A stretch of DNA of 64,000 bases from Planctomycetota bacterium (GTDB taxonomy: Bacteria > Planctomycetota > Phycisphaerae > Phycisphaerales > UBA1924): assembly GCA_014584315.1 (NCBI GenBank), contig JACTNA010000019.1, positions 104,793-168,792 of the forward strand. Direction: 5' to 3'. Shown here piece after piece: positions 17,729 through 26,607 of this stretch. Position 1 is the stretch's first letter, and each line of letters begins with the position of its first letter. Both the position numbers and the translations under genes were made by a program. Under the pieces are notes generated by a model. The model searched no databases. It had not been told where the DNA came from and worked only from the letters and a program-made list of their open reading frames with translations.

Positions 17729-18856
17729 ATGACCCGCGCCCAGCGCCTCCCCCTACGATCTCCGGTGCTCGCCACGCCCCTCCAGGTCGGCCCCGTCCGG
17801 CTCGATACCAACCTCCTCCTCGCCCCCATCGCCGGGTGGTGCGACCTCGCCTGGCGCATGACCTGCCGCGAACTCGGCGGCGTCGGGCTGGCCTGCACCG
17901 ACCTGCTCAGCCCGCGCGGCCTGCTCTGCGGCTCCGAAGCCTCCCTCGACCTCGCACGCACCAACGAGTTCGACCGCCCGATCGGCATGCAGCTGTACGG
18001 TTCGGACCCCGCCCTGCTCGCCGACGGCGCGCGATGGTGCGCCGACCACGGCGCCACCGTCGTCGACCTGAACATGGGCTGCCCCGTGGACAAAGTCTGC
18101 AAGAAGGACGGCGGGTCCAAGCTCATGTGCGACCCCGCCCGCGCCGTGCGCATCGCCCAGGCCGTGCGGACCGCCCTCCCCGATGCCATCCCCCTCACGG
18201 CCAAGATGCGCCTCGGATGGAGCGAGGCCGACTTCGAGCGCGGCGCCGCGTGCTCGCTCGCCGTCCGGCTCGCTCGCGTCGGCGTCGCCATGATCACCGT
18301 CCACGGCCGCACCACGGAACAGATGTTCAAGGGCGAGTGCCGGCGCGAAGGCATCCGCCGGGTCGTGGAGGCAGTCGCCGAGGCGACCGGGCCCTACACC
18401 GCGACCCCCCGGGGGGGCATCCCCGTGGTCGGCAACGGCGACGTGCGAACGCCCGACGACGCGATCTCCATGCTCCGCCACACCGGGTGCGCCGGCGTCA
18501 TGATCGGCCGCGGCGCCTTCGCCATGCCCTGGGTCTTCCGACTCGCGTGGCGCGAGCAACTCCGGCTCCGCGGCCTGCCACTGTCGCTCGAAGGCGAACC
18601 GACCGAACCCGAGAAGATCGAGATCGTCCGCCGCTACTTCGATCGCATGCTCGAGTTCCGCGGCGAGCAGTACGCGATGCACAAGATCCGCCAGAAGATC
18701 GCCTGGCTCGGCAAGACCATCAACGGCTCCCACTGCCGCGAACTGAAGGACGGCGTCCGCCAGGCCGCGACACCGCGCGAAGTCCACCGCGCGCTCGACC
18801 ATTGGCTCGCCGTCGCCCCCGCGAGCGAGCGAGCGGTTCCCCCGGTTCCGGCGTGA
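17729..18856 (+). CDS. dusB: tRNA-dihydrouridine synthase (DusB-like)
   Basis: 375 aa, FMN-dependent enzyme that reduces uridines in the tRNA D loop. The N-terminal FMN site reads LLLAPIAGWCDLAWR, the catalytic cysteine is in DLNMGCPVDKV (C118), substrate-binding MITVHGRTTEQ, flavin phosphate loop VVGNGDVRTPDDA and GVMIGRGAF are all in place on a TIM barrel, with a C-terminal helical domain containing the KTINGSHCRELK segment. The assignment to the B subgroup rests on general similarity; a DusA or DusC role is not excluded. Divergent from the LolC-like gene. Confidence 0.9.
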   Translation: MTRAQRLPLRSPVLATPLQVGPVRLDTNLLLAPIAGWCDLAWRMTCRELGGVGLACTDLLSPRGLLCGSEASLDLARTNEFDRPIGMQLYGSDPALLADGARWCADHGATVVDLNMGCPVDKVCKKDGGSKLMCDPARAVRIAQAVRTALPDAIPLTAKMRLGWSEADFERGAACSLAVRLARVGVAMITVHGRTTEQMFKGECRREGIRRVVEAVAEATGPYTATPRGGIPVVGNGDVRTPDDAISMLRHTGCAGVMIGRGAFAMPWVFRLAWREQLRLRGLPLSLEGEPTEPEKIEIVRRYFDRMLEFRGEQYAMHKIRQKIAWLGKTINGSHCRELKDGVRQAATPREVHRALDHWLAVAPASERAVPPVPA

Positions 18857-18981
18857 GCCGCCCGATGCTCGGCCTCGCCCGATCGCCCATTCCGCGCCTC
18901 GACCATTGATCCCGACCCGCCCCCGCCGGTAGTCTGGCGGTTTCGGGGGCGGCCGCAGTCGCGGGCGGCAAGGAGTGCATC

Positions 18982-21816
18982 ATGGCAAGCCGTCATCCGG
19001 CGTGGTTGGCGTTCGCAGCGGCGGCGGTCGCGCTCATCGCGTGGGCGTGCCCGAGCCAGTCGCGCGCCCAGGTGCTCTCCGGCAGCGTGCCGGTCGAGAC
19101 CTACACGTTCGACGACGACGCCCTCAACGCCCGTGCGGGAGGCCCTGTTGTCGTCCGCGACTTCCCGCTCGGCCCCGGCGGGCGACGCGCCGACCTGCTC
19201 CTCACCCGCCTCGTCGTCACAAGCCCTGCGACACGCTTCGCCGTCGGCCGCGCCGGCGAGGCCGACGCCCCGCTCGATTTCGACCCCTCCTCGGTCACGC
19301 TTCTGCGAGGAACCGTGATCGGACAGCCCGGATCGCGCGTCTTCATCGCGTTGGGCGCGACAGCCGCCAACGGCTACGTCGAGGCGACCGGCGAACGCTT
19401 CGGCGTTTCGTCGCGTCTGCCCGGCGGCGGCGCGACCCGCGCGGGCGAGGTGGGTGTCTTCGCCGTGCGCCCCGGCGGGACGCTCCTCCCGCCCGGCGTC
19501 GAGTTCTGCCGCGTCGTCCGCCACGACGAGGAGCCGGCCCCCGATACCCGCGGCGCGCCCGACCAGCCCACCAACCTCTACCGGGTCATCGAACTCGCCA
19601 TCGAGACCGACTACGAGTACTTCCTGCTCTTCGGCGACCTCGAGGCCGCCGCCGAGTACATCGTCATGCTCTACGGCGCGGTCTCCGACGTCTACCTCCG
19701 CGAGATGAACGCCCGCTTCGAACTCACCTACGTCCGGCTCTGGGACAACCGCGACGACCTCTACCAGGGGAACGAGAACCCGCTCGGCGCGTTCCGCAGC
19801 CACTGGAACAACAACATGCAGCACGTCCACCGCGACACCGCCCAGTACCTCAGCGCAAGACGGTACCTGAGCGCGGGCGGCGTCGCCTACCTCAGCGCCC
19901 TGTGCACCAACAACGGCTATTCCTGGTCCGGCTACACCCTCGGCTTCTTCGCCGACCCCGACCGCCCGGACGTCTTCAACCAGGACGTCATCGTCCCGGC
20001 CCACGAACTCGGCCACAACTGCGGCACGCTCCACACCCACGACTACGGCGTCGACAACTGCGCCAACGCCGACCCCGTCCCGAACCGCGGCGACATCATG
20101 AGTTACTGCTCCCAGACCGTCAGCGGCGGCAAGGCCAACATCGACATGCGCTTCCACCGGCTCACGCGACGCGCCATGCACGAGCACATGGCCACGCGGA
20201 ACTGCCTCACACTCGACTGCAACCTCAACGGCATCCCCGACAACGAGGAGATCGCCGACGGCCTCGCCCAGGACGCCAACGCCGACGGCATCCCCGACGA
20301 CTGCCAGGACTGCAACGCCAACGGCACCCTCGACCCCGACGAGATCGCGCTCGGACTCGCCCAGGACGCCAACGGCAACCTCATCCCCGACGAGTGCGAG
20401 CCGGACTGCAACGCCAATGGGCTGCCCGACGCCTGGGACACCTACACCGAACTCGATGCCGACTCCGACGGCGACACCGTCCCCGACGCCTGCCAGGCCG
20501 ATTGCGACGCCGACGGCGTCTACGACTACGCCGCCATCCAGGCGAACATGCCGCTCGACATCGACCGCGACGGCATCCTCGACGCCTGCCAGGATTGCGA
20601 CGCAGACGGCGTCATCGACCTGCTCGCCCTCGACGCGGCGCGCTTCTGCTTCGTCGCCAGCCTCACCCAGCCGGAAGTCCGTGCCTGCCATTCCGTGACG
20701 GGCGTTGTCGCGGGCGTCTCGCCCCCGGCCGTCAGCGTCGGCCACGACCTCGTCATCACGCCCGATCGCCGCGTGCTCGTCTCCAGCGGCGCGGACCACC
20801 GCGTCGTTGAGTTCGACCGCGCCGGCAACCTCGTCGGCGACTTCGTCCCTTCCGACGGCACACTCTCGACGCCCACAGCCATGGTCGCCACGCCCCGCGG
20901 CACGCTCCTGGTCGCCTCGCTCGACACCGCGAGCGTTCACGAGTACGACCTCGCGACCGGACAGCACCTCGGCGCGCTCGTCCAGCCCGGCGCGGGCGGG
21001 CTGATCGAACCGTGGGGCATGACCATCTCCCCGGCGGGCACGCTCGTCATTGCCGCGGGCGACAACCGCGTGCGAGAGTACGATCTGAGCACCGGCGAGT
21101 TCATCCGCACGATCGTCGGTTCGAACAACGGGAACCTGAACCAGCCGCGCGGCATCGTGTACAACCCCATCACCGGAGACCTGCTCGTCGCCAGTTACGG
21201 CTCCGACCGCATCCTCGCCTACGACGCCGCGACCGGCGAGCCGAAGGGCAAGTGGAACCAGGGCGGCACCGCGACCGTCCTCACCCTCGAAGAGCCGTGG
21301 GGCCTGCGCGTCGGGCCCGACGGCGGCGTCTACGCCTCGACCAGCCACGTCCACCGCGACACCGGCGGCCTCCACGTCACACGCGCACGCGTCTACCACT
21401 TCGACGCACGGAACGGCTACTACATGCGCGCCTTCATCGTCGGCAACGACACCGACATCTGGCGGCCCAGCGCGTTCGACTTCATGCCCGACGCCGGGAC
21501 CGACTGCAACCTCAACGGCGTCCCGGACCCCTGCGAGATCGCCGACGGCCGCGCCCAGGACTGCAACGCCAACGGCATCCCCGACTCCTGCGACATCGCC
21601 TCGGGACGCAGCGACGACGCCAACCGCGACGGCATCCCCGACGAGTGCCAGTGCCTCCCCGACTTCAACGGCGACGGCGCCGTCAACACCATCGACCTCT
21701 TCGCCTTCCTCAACGCCTGGGTCGCGGGGGACGAGTCCGCCGACGTGAACGGCGACGGCCTCGTCAACACCATCGACGTCACCGTCTTCCTCAACCTCTG
21801 GGTCGCAGGGTGCTGA
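18982..21816 (+). CDS. Secreted M12-type metallopeptidase with propeller and dockerin
   Basis: 944 aa with a signal peptide (to about residue 30) and an AAGGAG site. After a propeptide-like region, the zinc motif HELGHNCGTLH (H341, H345, H351; E342) and the Met-turn GDIMSYC identify a reprolysin-like metzincin. Residues 412-560 hold calcium-binding-type repeats of the form DCNxNGIPDxxEI/DANADGIPDDCQ. Next come about 290 residues of propeller-like repeats (GNLVGDFVPSDG, GDLLVASYGSDR). Residues 885-944 carry two 'DFNGDGAVNTIDLF' repeats ending in WVAGC, the GC-type dockerin that tethers or sorts planctomycete surface proteins. Likely a secreted protein- or glycan-associated protease. Confidence 0.85.
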   Translation: MASRHPAWLAFAAAAVALIAWACPSQSRAQVLSGSVPVETYTFDDDALNARAGGPVVVRDFPLGPGGRRADLLLTRLVVTSPATRFAVGRAGEADAPLDFDPSSVTLLRGTVIGQPGSRVFIALGATAANGYVEATGERFGVSSRLPGGGATRAGEVGVFAVRPGGTLLPPGVEFCRVVRHDEEPAPDTRGAPDQPTNLYRVIELAIETDYEYFLLFGDLEAAAEYIVMLYGAVSDVYLREMNARFELTYVRLWDNRDDLYQGNENPLGAFRSHWNNNMQHVHRDTAQYLSARRYLSAGGVAYLSALCTNNGYSWSGYTLGFFADPDRPDVFNQDVIVPAHELGHNCGTLHTHDYGVDNCANADPVPNRGDIMSYCSQTVSGGKANIDMRFHRLTRRAMHEHMATRNCLTLDCNLNGIPDNEEIADGLAQDANADGIPDDCQDCNANGTLDPDEIALGLAQDANGNLIPDECEPDCNANGLPDAWDTYTELDADSDGDTVPDACQADCDADGVYDYAAIQANMPLDIDRDGILDACQDCDADGVIDLLALDAARFCFVASLTQPEVRACHSVTGVVAGVSPPAVSVGHDLVITPDRRVLVSSGADHRVVEFDRAGNLVGDFVPSDGTLSTPTAMVATPRGTLLVASLDTASVHEYDLATGQHLGALVQPGAGGLIEPWGMTISPAGTLVIAAGDNRVREYDLSTGEFIRTIVGSNNGNLNQPRGIVYNPITGDLLVASYGSDRILAYDAATGEPKGKWNQGGTATVLTLEEPWGLRVGPDGGVYASTSHVHRDTGGLHVTRARVYHFDARNGYYMRAFIVGNDTDIWRPSAFDFMPDAGTDCNLNGVPDPCEIADGRAQDCNANGIPDSCDIASGRSDDANRDGIPDECQCLPDFNGDGAVNTIDLFAFLNAWVAGDESADVNGDGLVNTIDVTVFLNLWVAGC

Positions 21817-22017
21817 ACCGACCCCAGGCACCCGCACAGCCGTCAGAACTCGCCAAGGCCCGAGCGCCCGCGCGGGTTTTTCCCCCAATCCCGCCAGAGT
21901 TCCGCGGACCGGCCCGATCCTCCGCGTAGACTCCCTCCGCGGCCACAGTGCCCGCTCGCACGGGGCGCCGCGCTCGCGCGGGGGTCGGCCGCTGCCGGCG
22001 GCGATCGGAGGCGCACC

Positions 22018-23151
22018 ATGCGAAGACTGCCCCTCGCTCTCACGATCTGCTCCGCGTGTGCGATGGCAAGCCACCACGCGATCGCCCAGGACGCCGATCC
22101 CGTCGCTCGGGCCGCGCCCGCCGAGCGTCTCCCCGCCCCTCGCATCACGTTCGACCGCGCCCTGCACGACTTCGGCTCCATCCTCGACGAAGACGGCGTC
22201 GAAACTCGCTTCACGTTCGTCAACGACGGCGACGCGACGCTGCGCATCCTGGGCCTGACCCCCAGTTGCAAGTGCACCACCGGCGAGGTCCTCGACGACG
22301 AAATCGCTCCCGGCGAACGCGGCACCCTGGTCGTCACGTTCAACCCCGAGGGCCGCGAAGGCCCGCAGGCGCAGTTCATCAGACTGACGACCAACGTTCC
22401 CGACCACGAGACCGTCAGGGTGGACATCAGGGCCGACGTGCGCAAACTCGTCTTCGCCGTTCCCCGCGCCGCCGGCTTCGGCACGGTGGAGAAGGACCAC
22501 GTCGCCGAGACGACGATCCACGTCGCCGGACGCACCGAGGAGTTCCGCGTCCTCGAGGCCGTCGCCGACAACCCCGATCTCATCCGAGTCGAGATCGGCG
22601 AGACCGAACTTCACGAGTTCGAGGGCGAGCCGGAGCCGCTGCGACGCACGGCCCTGAAGGTCCGGCTACTCAAGGGCGCGCCCATCGGCCTCGTGCGACA
22701 GTTCTTCACCGTCCGCACCAACGACCCGCGCCGCGAGACGCTCCGTATCGACGCCGTCGCGACCGTGATGGGCGACATCGAGGTCACCCCATCGCGCGTG
22801 CAACTCGGCGCGGTGGTCGTGGGCGAGTCGGTCGAGCGCGACATCGTCGTCCGTTCACGATCGGGCACGCCCTTCACCATCCGGGGCGTCACGAAGACCA
22901 CCGCGGACCCCGACGCCTGTGCCGTGACCGTCACCCCTCAGCCGAACCCCGACGGCGGGATCCCCACGGCGTACACCGTGACCCTGCGCATCACGATGCC
23001 TGAGCACGGCCGGGCGGTGCGAGGGCACCTCACCATCACGACCGACGTGGACCGCGAGTGGACCAAGACCGTCATGTACGGGGCATCTCCCCGGCGTCGG
23101 CACGCCCCCGAAGGCGACGCCCCGGCCCCCGCAGCACCGGACGACCGCTGA
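22018..23151 (+). CDS. Secreted DUF1573 protein (first of a tandem pair)
   Basis: 377 aa with a signal peptide (to about residue 22, ending AIAQD) and a GGAGG site. The DUF1573 domain begins ITFDRALHDFGSILDEDG and holds the conserved 'PSCKCTTGEV' (Cys pair), then three more immunoglobulin-like beta domains with FRVLEAVADNPDL, IEVTPSRVQLG and TPFTIRGV. DUF1573 proteins are exported, of unknown biochemical role, and often sit beside redox and sulfur genes. Its paralogue follows 236 bp downstream. Confidence 0.85.
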   Translation: MRRLPLALTICSACAMASHHAIAQDADPVARAAPAERLPAPRITFDRALHDFGSILDEDGVETRFTFVNDGDATLRILGLTPSCKCTTGEVLDDEIAPGERGTLVVTFNPEGREGPQAQFIRLTTNVPDHETVRVDIRADVRKLVFAVPRAAGFGTVEKDHVAETTIHVAGRTEEFRVLEAVADNPDLIRVEIGETELHEFEGEPEPLRRTALKVRLLKGAPIGLVRQFFTVRTNDPRRETLRIDAVATVMGDIEVTPSRVQLGAVVVGESVERDIVVRSRSGTPFTIRGVTKTTADPDACAVTVTPQPNPDGGIPTAYTVTLRITMPEHGRAVRGHLTITTDVDREWTKTVMYGASPRRRHAPEGDAPAPAAPDDR

Positions 23152-23387
23152 ACCGGCAGGACGAACCCACCCCGCACAGGCCGCCGGAGGCCGACGCCCG
23201 GGCCTCGTCGAAGAGTGAGGAAGAGGGCTGATCGGGGCGATAGACTTTACGGTGCCACCGGCTCACCACTTCGGGCGTATCAGTCGGTACGCCGATGAGA
23301 CCGGGATCACGTTCTTGTTTGGAGTTTGACCGGGCACGGGCGGGCGGATCACGCGACCGTGCCGGGACCGACCGACGGAGGCGAGCC

Positions 23388-24485
23388 ATGCGGGTGTCTG
23401 CGATCGCGACGTGCATCTTCGTCCTCACCGTTCCGGCCGCCATGGGAACGGCTCAGTTGCTGGATCAGGCGGACGCCCCCAACCGGCTCCCGCCGACGCT
23501 GGAGGAGCGCGTGCCGCCGCGCATCGCCTTCGACCGCGAGCGCCACGACTTCGGGCTGATCCTCGACACCGAGAAGTCCGAGACCGAGTTCACGTTCGTG
23601 AACGAGGGCCCCGGCCTGCTCCGCATCGAGAGCGCGAAGGGGAGTTGCAACTGCACCGTCCCCGCCCTCAGCAAGACGCAGTTCAAGCCCGGCGAGAGCG
23701 GCACGATCAAGGTCGTCTACGACCCCAAGAACCGCGCGGGCGACCAGCACCAGACCGTCACCGTCGTCACCAACGACCCCGAGCGCCGGACCGTCCAACT
23801 CGTCGTCGCCGCCAAGGTGCGACCCTCCGTCATCATCGAGCCGCGCATGGCGCACTTCGGCCCGATCGCCAAGGACACCCCGGCCGAACTCACGATCCGC
23901 GTCGCCGGCCGCACCGACGATTTCGCGGTGGCCGAAGCCGTGAGCGACAATCCCGACCTCTTCTCCGTCGTGCTCGGCAAGACCGAGCCGTTCAAGTTCG
24001 AGGACGAGCCGGAACCGCTCCGCACGACGACCATCACCGTCAAAATGCGTCCGGGCGCGCCCATCGGCCTCATCCGCAACTACCACCTTCGCCTGCGCAC
24101 CAACGACCCCAAGAACGAGCACCTCCAGGTCGAACTCCTCGCCCAGCACCTCGGCGACATCGAAATCCTCCCCGAGCGAGTCTCCTTCGGCGCGGTCCGC
24201 ATCGGCGATACCTTCGAGCAGGAGGTCGTCATCCGATCCCGCACCGGCACCCCCTTCACCATCCTCGACGTCGAGGACCGCAACCCAGACCCCGACGCCG
24301 TCAAGATCACGCTCGCGCCGCAGGCTCCCAACGGCGGCAGCAAGGCCCCGGCCTACGTCCTCCGCATCAGCGGGCAGATCGGCGAGAACGGGCGCGGCGT
24401 CCGCGGCCTGCTCATCGTCCACACCGATGTCGAGCGCGAGCAGACCATGAGCATCCCCTACTTCGCCTCCGTCCGCCGCAACTGA
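23388..24485 (+). CDS. Secreted DUF1573 protein (second of a tandem pair)
   Basis: 365 aa, start at 23388 behind GGAGG. Signal peptide MRVSAIATCIFVLTVPAAMG. The DUF1573 domain begins IAFDRERHDFGLILDTEK and keeps the cysteine pair as GSCNCTVP. Large blocks match the first protein: IRVAGRTDDF, AEAVSDNPDL, KFEDEPEPLR, PGAPIGLIRNY and SRTGTPFTI. The pair therefore came from a tandem duplication. It is followed within 16 bp by the rhodanese and DoxX/MauE genes, with which it probably forms one transcript. Confidence 0.87.
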   Translation: MRVSAIATCIFVLTVPAAMGTAQLLDQADAPNRLPPTLEERVPPRIAFDRERHDFGLILDTEKSETEFTFVNEGPGLLRIESAKGSCNCTVPALSKTQFKPGESGTIKVVYDPKNRAGDQHQTVTVVTNDPERRTVQLVVAAKVRPSVIIEPRMAHFGPIAKDTPAELTIRVAGRTDDFAVAEAVSDNPDLFSVVLGKTEPFKFEDEPEPLRTTTITVKMRPGAPIGLIRNYHLRLRTNDPKNEHLQVELLAQHLGDIEILPERVSFGAVRIGDTFEQEVVIRSRTGTPFTILDVEDRNPDPDAVKITLAPQAPNGGSKAPAYVLRISGQIGENGRGVRGLLIVHTDVEREQTMSIPYFASVRRN

Positions 24486-24501
24486 CAAACCCGGCCGCAC
24501 C

Positions 24502-25158
24502 ATGACCGAGCACGACGCGATGCGAGATGGCCGGTCCTGCGCCGTGAGACCGGGCGGGGTGTCGCCAGTCCTCACCCGCGCGCTCGCCCTCTTCGGCCTC
24601 TCGGTCCTGATCGCCGGCGCGCACTGGTGGACGACCCCCAACGTCCGTGTCCGCGCCGGCGAAGGACGCGCCGAAGGCGCCCTCGTCACTCCGCCCCACC
24701 GCCCACCAACCGATCCACAGGACACGACCGACGCCCCGAACCGAACGCCCGGGCAGGCGCAGCCCGACGACGCCGCCGCTCTCGCCGCCTGGCTCGACTC
24801 GCTCCCCACCGACATCGGCACCGACGCCGCCTTCCGCCTGTGGGACGAGAACCTCGCCCTCTTCATCGACGCCCGCCCCGTCGAGGAGTACGAGGCCGGC
24901 CACGTCCCGGGCGCGTTCAACGTGCCCCCCTCGAAGATCTCCGGCATCTCCGCCCTGCTCGACTTCATGGGGCCGGGCGACCGCGTCGTCGTCTACTGCG
25001 AGGGCGGCTCCTGCGACGCCTCACACCTCGTCGCCATCCGCCTCGAAGACCTCGGCATCACCACCGTCCACATCGACGTGGACGGCTACCCGGGCTGGAC
25101 CGCCGCCGGGCACGAGACGGCCGACGGCCCCGATGAACTGCTGAGGTGGGACGAATGA
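24502..25158 (+). CDS. Membrane-anchored rhodanese-domain protein
   Basis: 218 aa. One membrane helix at about residues 26-42 is followed by a Pro/Thr-rich linker (to about 90) and a rhodanese domain: LFIDARPVEEYEAGHVPGA and the active loop VVYCEGGSCDAS, with catalytic Cys166. Rhodaneses transfer sulfane sulfur from a persulfide. The domain would face the periplasm. The next gene overlaps it by 4 bp (ATGA), so it is coupled to the DoxX/MauE protein. Possible role: sulfur or thiol handling together with the DUF1573 proteins upstream. Confidence 0.88.
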   Translation: MTEHDAMRDGRSCAVRPGGVSPVLTRALALFGLSVLIAGAHWWTTPNVRVRAGEGRAEGALVTPPHRPPTDPQDTTDAPNRTPGQAQPDDAAALAAWLDSLPTDIGTDAAFRLWDENLALFIDARPVEEYEAGHVPGAFNVPPSKISGISALLDFMGPGDRVVVYCEGGSCDASHLVAIRLEDLGITTVHIDVDGYPGWTAAGHETADGPDELLRWDE

Positions 25159-25643
25159 GCGGCCCCCCCACCGCCATCAGGGCTTTGCTCCTGCTCATCC
25201 GCCTCGCGATCGCGGGCGTCTTCGCCTTCGCCGCCACCCTCAAGATCGCGGACCCTCAGGCCTTCGCCTTCAGCATCCACGGCTTCAAGATCGTCCCCGA
25301 ACCACTCGTCCCCGCCGCGGCCTTCGTCGTGCCGTGGACGGAGATGATCTGCGCCGCCGCGCTCGTCTTCGGCCTCTGGTCCCGCTCCGCCGCCCTCATC
25401 CTCTCCGCCATGCTCGCCGCCTTCATCGGTGCGATCGTCTCCGCTCTCCTTCGCTCCGGCGTCGACCCCAAGTGCGGCTGCTTCGGAGACTTCGGCCTCC
25501 TCTGCCCGCCCGACAAGATCGGCTGGTGCAACGTCGGCCAGAACGCCCTCCTCCTCGCCGCCAGCCTCGCCCTGACCGTCTGGGGCGGCGGACTGCTCAG
25601 CATGGACGCTCTTGCCTGCCGCCGTCGTGCCCGTGAGGCGTAA
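25155..25643 (+). CDS. DoxX/MauE family redox-associated membrane protein
   Basis: 162 aa with four predicted membrane helices (about residues 9-27, 45-62, 66-92 and 123-145). The start is fixed by the ATGA overlap with the rhodanese gene. The loop before the last helix has a cysteine cluster, CGCFGDFGLLCPPDKIGWC, like the redox loop of MauE and DoxX homologues that accept or pass electrons or thiols at the membrane. Family members help maturation of periplasmic redox proteins. The pairing with rhodanese is common and supports a periplasmic thiol role. Confidence 0.83.
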   Translation: MSGPPTAIRALLLLIRLAIAGVFAFAATLKIADPQAFAFSIHGFKIVPEPLVPAAAFVVPWTEMICAAALVFGLWSRSAALILSAMLAAFIGAIVSALLRSGVDPKCGCFGDFGLLCPPDKIGWCNVGQNALLLAASLALTVWGGGLLSMDALACRRRAREA

Positions 25644-25663
25644 ACCCTCACCCAACTCCCGCT

Positions 25664-25691
25664 CCACGGGGCGGGGCCTCTCCAGGCCCCG
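25664..25691. repeat. GC-rich palindromic repeat, intergenic copy
   Basis: The core reads GGGGCGGGGCCTCTCCAGGC followed by CCCG. The ends are complementary, so it can form a hairpin. Similar copies lie inside the GH3 gene (13225-13252), the Sua5 gene (31727-31755) and the sulfotransferase gene (42785-42806). This one lies in the 146-bp gap before rpsR. Confidence 0.6.
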
Positions 25692-25789
25692 ACTCGAATA
25701 GACCGCCGCCGCCCCCCCACCTATCGTTCCTCCACGACACCGTCGCCCGGGCCGTCGCCCGGGCCGCACAGACCACGACGGAGCGATCC

Positions 25790-26032
25790 ATGAGCAGGTT
25801 CTCCCGGTTCCAGGCCCCCACCAAGACCAACGTCGTCAAGACCTCCGGCAAGGGCGTCGAGTACGTCGACTGGAAGGACTACGACACGCTCCGCCGCATG
25901 ATGAGCCCGAACGGCAAGATCTACGGCCGCAAGCGCCTCGGCACCTCCGCCCGCGAGCAGAAACTCGTCGCCCAGGCCATCAAGCGCGCCAGGTACATGG
26001 GCCTCCTGCCCTACACCTCCGCCACGCTCTGA
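25790..26032 (+). CDS. rpsR: 30S ribosomal protein S18
   Basis: 80 aa. The core matches S18: DYDTLRRMMSPNGKIYGRK, then GTSAREQKLVAQAIKRARYMGLLPY. S18 binds the platform of the small subunit next to S6. The N-terminus MSRFSRFQAPTKTN has no extended zinc-binding arm. Neither rpsF nor rplI is adjacent, so the usual rpsF-rpsR-rplI order is broken here. Confidence 0.93.
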   Translation: MSRFSRFQAPTKTNVVKTSGKGVEYVDWKDYDTLRRMMSPNGKIYGRKRLGTSAREQKLVAQAIKRARYMGLLPYTSATL

Positions 26033-26039
26033 GCCGATC

Positions 26040-26555
26040 GTGCCCGACACCTCCGCCACCGCGGCCACGCGCCAACGCGACTACTCGCGGGTGCTCCCCG
26101 ACATCGCGCCGGCCGCGTCGCGCGAGGTCCGGATGCAGGCCCTCGCCGATGCTCTCTGGGACGCCTTCGCGAACGAGGGCTACTCGTGGGTCGGCTTCTA
26201 CGTGAAGCCCGCCGACCGCGACGAACTCATCCTCGGACCACGCCGCGACAAGCCCGCCTGCTCGCCCATCGGCCTGCACGGCGCGTGCGGCCGCGCGTGG
26301 CGTGATCGCTGCGCCCTCGTCGTCCGCGATGTCGCATCCCTCGGCGAGCGCTACGTCGCCTGCGACCCACGCGACCGCTCGGAAGTGGTCGTCCCCATGC
26401 TCGACCCGAGCGGCGAGTGCTGGGGCGTCCTGGACGCGGACAGCCACGAGGCCGGCGCGTTCACCGAGCACGACGCCGCCGCGCTCGCGGAACTCCTCAT
26501 CCGCGCGGGGCTGTCATCCGCGTCCGTCGCCACGCGAGGCGCGGTCCTGATCTGA
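26040..26555 (+). CDS. GAF-domain protein, free-methionine-(R)-sulfoxide reductase-like
   Basis: 171 aa from a GTG start 8 bp after rpsR. The single GAF domain keeps the three cysteines used by free-Met-R-sulfoxide reductases: C74 (KPACSPI), C83 (HGACGRA) and C108 (VACDPRDRSEVVVPM). The WVGFYVK, CGRAW and GVLDADS segments also match. Free methionine sulfoxide reduction is the likely activity, though a GAF-only sensor cannot be excluded. Confidence 0.82.
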   Translation: MPDTSATAATRQRDYSRVLPDIAPAASREVRMQALADALWDAFANEGYSWVGFYVKPADRDELILGPRRDKPACSPIGLHGACGRAWRDRCALVVRDVASLGERYVACDPRDRSEVVVPMLDPSGECWGVLDADSHEAGAFTEHDAAALAELLIRAGLSSASVATRGAVLI

Positions 26556-26607
26556 AGCCGCGTGCATCACGGGCACGCGCCCGGGCGCCCCGCCCCCGCG
26601 TGCCGGC

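Noticed and set aside
18634..22614. A 1326-codon open frame on the minus strand, opposite the metallopeptidase and first DUF1573 genes
   Set aside because: It is acidic and Val/Asp/Gly-rich, the mirror of a high-GC coding strand, and overlaps several clear genes. No family features or ribosome binding site.
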